From: Entophlyctis helioformis
Taxonomy: Eukaryota; Chytridiomycota; Chytridiomycetes; Chytridiales; Chytriomycetaceae
Length of the DNA stretch: 14,281 nt
Assembly (NCBI GenBank): GCA_025526915.1
Contig: JAHLKH010000406.1
Span: 1-14,281 of the forward strand
Reading direction: 5' to 3'
Both the position numbers and the translations under genes were made by a program. The notes under the pieces were generated by a model. It was not told where the DNA came from, did not search any database, and worked only from the letters and a program-made list of their open reading frames with translations. Numbering within the stretch: the first letter of the stretch is position 1; each line of letters starts with the position of its first letter. This document shows, one piece after another, positions 9,201-14,281 of the stretch.

Positions 9201-10657
9201 TTCGAGCCGAGGCGGTCCTGTTGGCAGTCCTGCTGTTGCCATTGGATGATGCATGCATTCATGTCAATGCCATGCTGTCCAAGTGCATCCAAAGCAAGAC
9301 TTACAGCGGTATCATTTGAGCAAAAACATCCCCATAACAACCATGGCTTTGGTCTGTGAACTCTCCAATATCCGCTCCAGTTTCGTCACGGTCGAGAAAC
9401 ACCGCGAAGGCATTGCTGAACGATTGAGCAAGAGGCTTGCCGCCGATCTTGTACATCTGCAACATAAATGAGGCCTTGAAGACGTCCACAAACATCCTGG
9501 CAAGGTCTGGGTCTTGCAGGCGTTGACAGAACTCTGCGACAGTGATCCCTGCCCATGTTGCCTCAAAACGAATGCATGCCATAATGCACTTTGCAGCCGT
9601 GACGATCCCTTGCAAGTCATCATTGCAGCATCACGAGTAAGTCAAGGTCGCAGCGCATGGCATCCAAAATTGCAAAGCAGGCAAGCCAACATACCAATCT
9701 CATCACAATGAAAATAGTCATTTCTCGCTGCGGCTGCCGCCAACCGGCAGATGTCAAGAATCTCTGGCAAGTCAAAGGTGGCTGCAATAGATGCTACACC
9801 TGGGTGGTTGTACGATCTCATCTGTGCAATCTGTCTGCCGCGCATTTGCAGCAGCAGGACAGGGCAATAGCCGGCACAATGAAAGATGAGGTCGGTATCA
9901 CCACTGATGACGACGACTGGCACATTGCTGTCAAGAAAGGCGCGTGAGCCATGGATTGGAGAAGCATGCAGAAGACCAACCAACCTTGCTTCGCGCACGC
10001 GGCATGCAATGCAAACATCCGCCTCGTTTTACCAAAGGCACACAGACGACCCTTCCCCAAAGTATCCAAGAAGACCCCCAATGGCCCCACAGATTGCCGC
10101 CTTACGCTCGCATGTCAATGGAAACGCCCACTGGAGTGACTGGATCTCGTCCCTGGAAGGGCACTCAGTCAGCACGGCATGCAAATCAACAACAGCAAGT
10201 GGCATACTTTGTGAGCCTGTTGCCTTTCTGGTCTGCTTTTCGCTTGGCCACCATTGTCTGGATCGACAATGCTGCTTCCAAATTTACCCGTGCCCGCTCA
10301 GTGCGGACAGCCTTGATATTGGTGTTGAGAAGCGAGCCATCGACATGGAGCCGGACTGTGTGGAGCTTTCCAATGATGCTGCGAGGCTGGCAATGAGCGG
10401 CTCGAGTGTCGGCGTCCAGTTTTCCTCTGGCTGTGCCAGCAGTATTGGTGCTGCTTTGTAGATATCGCCGGCAAAAAGACTGAGAACGTCCACATGCACA
10501 ACACACTGGATGGGCGGACGCTCTGTGTTGTGCTGCTGCAGTGTTTGAGGGGGCTGTACCACGACCTGAATTGCACCCGAGAGAGGGTTTGTGGGATCAA
10601 GGGTTTTGCTACCACCTGCTTTGTCATGGGAGGAGTCGCGCCGACGACCCCCATGCG
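6227..10657 (-). CDS. FEN1/XPG-type nuclease with long unrecognised C-terminal extension; 3' end replaced by LTR
   Basis: Exons, in transcription order: about 10657-10208, 10152-9985, 9927-9695, 9608-8584 (may hide another intron), 8513-8302, 8228-8111, 8027-7873, 7808-7649, 7579-6227. Introns are 55-86 nt with GT-AG ends. The N-terminal part matches the PIN-like FEN1/XPG/EXO1 fold: VHVDVLS (Asp near 10489), VRLHVDGS (Asp near 10340), NEADVCIAC (EAD 10025-10017), VVISGDTDLIFHC (9905-9885) and NDYF (9722-9711), followed across an intron by IGIVTAAK, the family's helix-hairpin-helix region. These correspond to FEN1 Asp34, Asp86, Glu158/160, Asp179/181 and Asp233, so structure-specific nuclease activity is likely. 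The remainder includes a basic, possible nuclear-localisation patch (KGKKTKQPLRR, exon 8513-8302), a charged helix (AERDKERAEQAEKAKTKK, exon 8027-7873), an Ala-rich linker and a helical region; I recognise no family there. Frame problems: near 10365-10390, an in-frame TAA at 10031-10029, the T-run 9315-9317, the T-run 9197-9202, AA at 9095-9096, near 8930-8960 and near 8170-8190. The start is uncertain; ATG at 10654 (MGVVG, similar to the family's MG-x-x-GL) is in another frame from HVDVLS. Beyond 6313 the frame reads LTR sequence. Confidence 0.75.
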
Positions 10658-10806
10658 TGTTGGGCGTGCTTGTTGGTTTGTTGTTGCGTGTTGTTGTGTG
10701 TCGTGGCAAGTCGCGATCTGGTGTTTGTTTGCATTGGCATGCTCTGATTGTTTGGCAGCAATGCATGGAGCACTGGTCTGTGTGTGTGTGGAATGGCATG
10801 CTCCTC

Positions 10807-10822
10807 AGAGAGAGAGAGAGAG
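10807..10822 (+). repeat. (AG)8 dinucleotide microsatellite
   Basis: Eight AG units occur in the divergent intergenic region. GA-rich elements can be promoter components in some eukaryotes, but nothing else here supports a function. Confidence 0.9.
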
Positions 10823-10970
10823 CGTTGCACATGACTATGCATTCGCCCCTCTTTATTCATGGAGGACACACACGCACCGCCCAGCGAGACAGCAGGCGCT
10901 GCTGCCTGCACCACTGCCGTTGCTGGCTCGCATCGCGCAGTGTCAGCACTTCTCAAGGGCTCTCTAGATC

Positions 10971-11051
10971 GACCAATCACAGCGATTCCACCAGGATGAC
11001 CAATCACAGCGATTCCACCAGGATTGACCAATCAGGAATATTCCACCAGGG
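10971..11051 (+). repeat. Tandem 27-28 bp repeats, each carrying a CCAAT box
   Basis: Units begin at 10971, 10998 and 11026. The first two are identical over 27 bases and the third is diverged in its middle. Each starts with GACCAATCA, matching the NF-Y/HAP consensus (RRCCAATSR), and contains ATTCCACCAGG. The last unit ends about 45 bases before the TFIIS start codon, so the array is well placed as a proximal promoter, and it could also serve the divergent nuclease gene. Confidence 0.85.
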
Positions 11052-11096
11052 GTAATGGTATGAGAACCGGGCAAACTTTTCTTGCTCCACCACACG

Positions 11097-12795
11097 ATGC
11101 AGCCGGAAGAGCTGGCCAAGATAAAAGAGTCGCTGGAGCAAGTCGCTCGCCAGTGCCAAGAGTCGGTGGGTGCTCTGTGCTGTCTGCCCGCACTCGGTCT
11201 GGCATAAAGGCGATGCGCTGGCCGGCCGTCCCGCAGCCGCCCCATCTTGCCGCATGCCTGCCGCTTGGCGGGCCGTTTTGCAGTCCATGTCCTCGTGCTG
11301 CTGAACTCGATTCATGCAGATTCGTGCGGCCTGCACATGGCTGTCGATGCATCGCAGCAAGCCGGCAGCACAACGTGCCTTGACGGCAGGCGTCTGGCGC
11401 AGTGGGCTGCGCCTCCACCTGGACTGCTCTGCAGCTGCTGACGCTTATCTCTCTGTGCCCACAGCGCACCATCGACTTGCTCCAGCGTCTGAAGGCATTC
11501 AAGGCCTCGACCGACTCGCTCAAGGTAAGGAGAATGGCGCAGCAAAGCAACGTGCAGGACAGCAGTATCAGTAGCAGCAGTAGCAGTAGCAGCAGCACCT
11601 GAGTTGTTTTGCAGTCTGGCTGAGTGGCTGACGGCATCGGAATGCGACAGAGCACCCGCATTGGAGTGTATGTGACAGAGCTGCGAAAGCATGCGAATGC
11701 AACAGACCGTGTCAAGGAGCTGTCCAAAGAACTGATCGCCAAATGGAAGTCGGACATTGGACAGCCTGGACAGCCTGCACAGCCTGCACAGAGCACCACC
11801 AGCAGCACCGCATCGTCTCGCAACGGGTCCATCTCATCGCCAGCCGGCGTCTCACTCGCAGCAGCACGAGCAGCGTCAGCGGCCGCCAATGGCGGCAAGG
11901 GTCTTCCTACCGAGCTGAGGCGGCGTGATTCCGACGGCGTGTCGGTGCCTGGCACTCCCACTACACCGACTGGCCCGCCTGCTATGGAGCGCACAGTGTC
12001 GTCCGATAACGTGAACCTAAAGTCGCTCGGCGACAAGGTGCGCGAAAAGTGCGCGTCGCTTCTCTACTCAGCGTTGGCGACCGGCACATCTGCACGTAAG
12101 CCGCGATGTTGTGACTTGAGCCAGCTTTGGATATTCTGACGATCCTGGCTGACTCACCGAATGACATACTTGCGCTTGATGGGGCTGCAGCCGGTAGCAT
12201 GATTGCGAAGCTAGTGGCTGTGATTGAGCAGACGGTCCACAAAAGAAAACCCGACGCCTGACAAGTACAAGAGCCGCATCAGATCACTCGTGTCCAATCT
12301 CAAGGACAAGTCAAATACCGAGCTGCGTGAGAGCATCGTGTCTGGCGATATCCGGCCAGAGCATTTTGCAGTCATGACCACAGAGGTGCGGCGGCCTGCT
12401 CTCGCCCCGGTATTGCTTGCTATCCAAAGCGATTCGGTGCTGACTCTCATGGACTGGATTGGATTGGATTGGATTGGCACGGCAGGAAATGATGTCCAAG
12501 AACCGCAAGGCAGAGGTCGACCAGGCATTCAAGAGCATCATGCATGACGCAGTGTCCGCACCAGAGAGCCAGGCGGAGACGGACATGTTCAAGTGTGGAA
12601 AATGCCATCAGCGCAAGACGCGGTACTACCAGATGCAGACGCGCAGTGCAGACGAGCCCATGGTGCGATTTTGCCACTTGTATCATCCAACTGTGGCTTG
12701 AGTGATGTTGTTTGGACTGACGCGGCCCCTGCTTGTGACGGCAGACGACCTTTGTGACGTGTGTAAACTGCGGCAACAAGTGGAAGTTTTGCTGA
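11097..12795 (+). CDS. TCEA: Transcription elongation factor TFIIS (six exons)
   Basis: TFIIS rescues backtracked RNA polymerase II by stimulating transcript cleavage in the nucleus. Exons: 11097-11165, 11465-11524, 11651-12095, 12125-12385, 12486-12662, 12745-12795. The N-terminal LW/TND helical domain spans exons 1-3 (RTIDLLQRLKAFKAS, STRIGVYVTELRKHA, ELIAKWKSDIG). A Ser/Pro/Ala-rich linker follows (about 11760-12010). Domain II, which binds Pol II, starts at VREKCASLLYSAL and continues with DKYKSRIRSLVSNLKDK, EHFAVMTTE. The C-terminal zinc ribbon has FKCGKC and CVNCGNKWKFC, with the catalytic acidic hairpin QTRSADEPM split by the last intron exactly before TTFV. The product is about 353 residues, normal for the family. 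There is one frame problem: the A-run 12241-12244 has one base too many to join IEQTVHK with ENPTPDKYK. The 29-nt intron 12096-12124 is unusually short. An alternative single intron 12096-12245 keeps frame but deletes a conserved helix. TGA stop. Confidence 0.93.
11559..11600 (+). repeat. AGC/AGT trinucleotide-rich repeat in TFIIS intron 2
   Basis: About 40 bases consist of interspersed AGC, AGT and ATC triplets. It lies wholly within the intron 11525-11650, between the donor GTAAGG and the acceptor GCGACAG, so it is not translated in the gene model. Confidence 0.8.
12456..12477 (+). repeat. (GGATT)4 tandem pentamer in TFIIS intron 4
   Basis: Four GGATT copies lie about 10 bases before the acceptor CGGCAG of the intron 12386-12485, where a pyrimidine tract would normally be. 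A branch-like TGCTGACTC precedes it at about 12438-12446. Confidence 0.9.
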
Positions 12796-12919
12796 CGCGT
12801 TCCAGCCAGTACGCATCACATACACGCTTATTACCATCCCTTCGAAATGAACCCATCTCACTCATTTGGCCGTCAGCGGCACTCCCATTATACATCCAAG
12901 GTTCATTCGAGGGCCCCGA

Positions 12920-14205
12920 TCAGCAGTTGACAACAGGATACAGCTGGTTGTGTGCAACAGCCTGCCGACAGAGCGGGCACTCTGGCTTGTTGCGACACCA
13001 GTCCGCGATACATTTCCAGCAAAACAAGTGACCGCACGGCGCCGATGTGGTTGTCTTGCGTTTGCTGAGGCACAGCATGCATTTCTGCGATTCGTCTTCA
13101 TCGTCGTCTTGCCCCTCCGCGTCGCCATCGCCCGTCGCGTTGTCCAGATGGCTGTCACTATTGAACCGTACAGATCAGCAGGCCATGGGAGGGCATGGGC
13201 AGACAAACACAAGCGACACTCACTCGTAGTCGATTGTTGCGCCAGAGGCAGCAGAATCGCCGCCCTGAGACGCGCGCCACTTGGCCAACGCCAGCACAAC
13301 CATTTGCACGTAAATGAGCACAGCAAGCACCTCGTATCCTGTGCCTTCCTGCCCATCTTGCTGCTGTTGCTGCTGCTGCTGGCGTGTGAGCATCATGTAG
13401 CGCACGCCAGTCAACCGCTTGGACGCGTGATAGTATGCGCCAAAGAGATAAAAGTTGGCCAGATGCATCGACGAGAGCGTCGTCTTGCAGAAGCGTACGG
13501 CTCGTTGCAGAATCTGCTTAGCAGCTAGAGGGATCTGCTGAAGGTTTCCTTCTGCCAAGGAAACCATTAGACTGGAGCAAAGCACAAATGGAGAGAGAGA
13601 GAGGCCTTGCCTGTCTCGGATCTCTTGAGGGCGACCATGCTGCGATCGATGGTGTATGGCCCAAGTATCCGCAATGCAACGGCCATCAGCCGGCGCTGTT
13701 TGCCAAGCGTGAGATATGGATCACGCAGCCGCTGCAATCGCCACGTGGACTTACTGGAGTGGAGGCTACGCGCTCGTTGGACACTTGGATGATGTCGCAG
13801 TACTCTTCGCCAAGCGTCTGTGGTCCTGCCGGCCACAACGGGTGGACAGTCAGGCACACGCAATCTCGTGCACATGCCAGACGCCAGATGCACTCACCGA
13901 CGATCGCCAACAGAGCGTAGTAGTAGAGCCCCTCGGCCAGCAGCTTTATCTCACGAGCATACTTGAGCTGTGTTCTGCTGCCTGCATCGCAGTCAGCCAT
14001 GTCAGCAACTGTAGGAGATGCCAAGCCAGGCCAAGCCAGGCCATGTCATGCCATGCCAAGCCAGGCCATGTCATGCTGCACAGCGCCAGAGACTCACCGA
14101 GCAGGCTGCCACAGATGTCGTCCACGGCCGAGTGCAGCTTGAACAGATAGTAGGCGTCCTTCTGGGTCGACGTATGAATTTTTGCGGTGCCGCAGACGGA
14201 AACAT
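12920..14205 (-). CDS. PEX10: Peroxin 10, peroxisomal RING E3 ubiquitin ligase (six exons)
   Basis: PEX10 forms, with PEX2 and PEX12, the peroxisomal membrane ubiquitin ligase that recycles the import receptor PEX5. Exons: 14205-14098, 13981-13898, 13825-13755, 13695-13611, 13551-13224, 13157-12920. Introns are 116, 72, 59, 59 and 66 nt, and all phases agree. Family landmarks: TQKDAYY near the N-terminus, LKYAREIKLLAEGLYYYALL, QTLGEEYCDIIQV, YYHASKRLTGVRY (membrane domain), a run of eight Gln, an acidic linker (EGQDDDEDES), and a C-terminal RING with CMLC, CGHLFCWKCI and CPLC. About 304 residues against 326 in human. The start ATG 14205-14203 (MFPSAAPQK) is joined to the rest only if the A5 run of exon 1 (T-run 14179-14183 on the plus strand) gains one base. 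Without that, the frame stays open upstream to the window edge with no ATG, so an upstream start is not excluded. The intron 13610-13552 begins GC, not GT. TGA stop at 12922-12920. Confidence 0.95.
13354..13381 (-). repeat. CAG/CAA codon repeat encoding eight Gln in PEX10
   Basis: The minus strand reads mostly CAG with one CAA, giving a polyglutamine run after the conserved membrane segment (RLTGVRYMMLTR). It sits in a variable loop where PEX10 proteins differ in length, so it is probably tolerated. Length polymorphism is expected. Confidence 0.85.
14021..14076 (+). repeat. 10-bp periodic tandem repeat inside PEX10 intron 1
   Basis: Two decamer types alternate: CCAAGCCAGG (three copies: 14021, 14031, 14056) and CCATGTCATG (14041 and 14066), with an extra CCATG between. 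It accounts for most of the extra length of this 116-nt intron compared with the 59-72 nt of the others in the gene. Confidence 0.9.
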
Positions 14206-14281
14206 GGGTCTTGGGCCTCTGCTTTCCCTGCTGCCGCCGCTCGCCTGTCCGTCGGAGCGCCGCCCGCACCTCCCGAACCGT

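Larger units (their letters stand above)
10658..11096. promoter_or_regulatory. Divergent promoter region between the nuclease gene and TFIIS
   Basis: This gap of about 440 bp separates two genes transcribed outward, so it must hold both promoters. It contains three CCAAT boxes in tandem repeats near the TFIIS side (10971-11051), a (GA)8 run at 10807-10822, and GT/TG-rich sequence at about 10660-10800. I see no clear TATA box. Short open frames here have no recognisable product. The leftward gene's true start may extend slightly into this region. Confidence 0.6.

Noticed and set aside
10029..10031. Reassigned genetic code with TAA/TAG as glutamine
   Set aside because: No TAA or TAG appears in the conserved frames of TFIIS or PEX10, and glutamine there uses CAG/CAA. 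The one in-frame TAA in the nuclease is better explained by error or mutation.
11166..11464. A coding exon inside the 299-nt TFIIS intron 1
   Set aside because: Open frames there show no TFIIS similarity, and exons 1 and 2 join in phase within a continuous N-terminal helical domain.
13732..13754. A 23-nt intron in PEX10 ending at the first CAG after the donor
   Set aside because: It keeps frame, but the next acceptor gives a 59-nt intron with a better branch site and a junction (ASTP|RRLMAVAL) that fits the family better.
1..14281. tRNA, rRNA or CRISPR features
   Set aside because: I saw no cloverleaf with a T-loop consensus, no rRNA-like block and no regularly spaced palindromic repeat array; the repeats present are short tandem or LTR-internal.

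Overview
The window is GC-rich nuclear DNA from an intron-bearing eukaryote. It codes for a peroxisomal RING peroxin and an RNA polymerase II elongation factor, and carries a Ty3/gypsy chromovirus. Most introns in the two rightward gene structures are 55-116 nt (range 29-299 as modelled), with GT(A/G)AGT-like donors and CTGAC/TTGAC-like branch sites shortly before CAG/AAG acceptors. A compact-genome unicellular opisthokont (early-diverging fungus or holozoan) fits, but the sequence does not fix the lineage.

Layout. 1-6313 (+) is most of a Ty3/gypsy LTR retrotransposon with a chromodomain. The 5' LTR and the start of gag lie left of the window. Gag, aspartic protease, reverse transcriptase, RNase H, integrase (exact D-x62-D-x35-E spacing), GPY/F module, chromodomain, a Pro/Ala-rich tail, a polypurine tract and a 242-bp 3' LTR follow in order. 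The LTR contains a 48-bp direct duplication. 6227-10.66 kb (-) is a large multi-exon gene with an N-terminal FEN1/XPG-type (PIN-like) nuclease whose acidic residues all appear to be kept, plus a C-terminal extension of about 950 residues that I do not recognise. The retrotransposon sits in its 3' end, so its last frame now reads into the LTR and stops there. 10.66-11.10 kb is a divergent promoter region with tandem CCAAT-box repeats. 11097-12795 (+) is a six-exon TFIIS gene. 12920-14205 (-) is a six-exon PEX10 gene with a likely GC-AG intron. TFIIS and PEX10 converge, with 124 bp between their stops and nothing recognisable there.

A feature that cuts across the whole window is single-base frame breaks, many in homopolymers. 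They occur in the retroelement, in the nuclease gene, and once each in the otherwise intact TFIIS and PEX10. Because they also hit genes expected to be under strong selection, uncorrected sequencing indels are the most economical explanation, so frame breaks here should not be read as pseudogenes without checking. The three cellular genes have no evident pathway link: one concerns DNA or RNA cleavage, one transcription elongation, and one peroxisome biogenesis.
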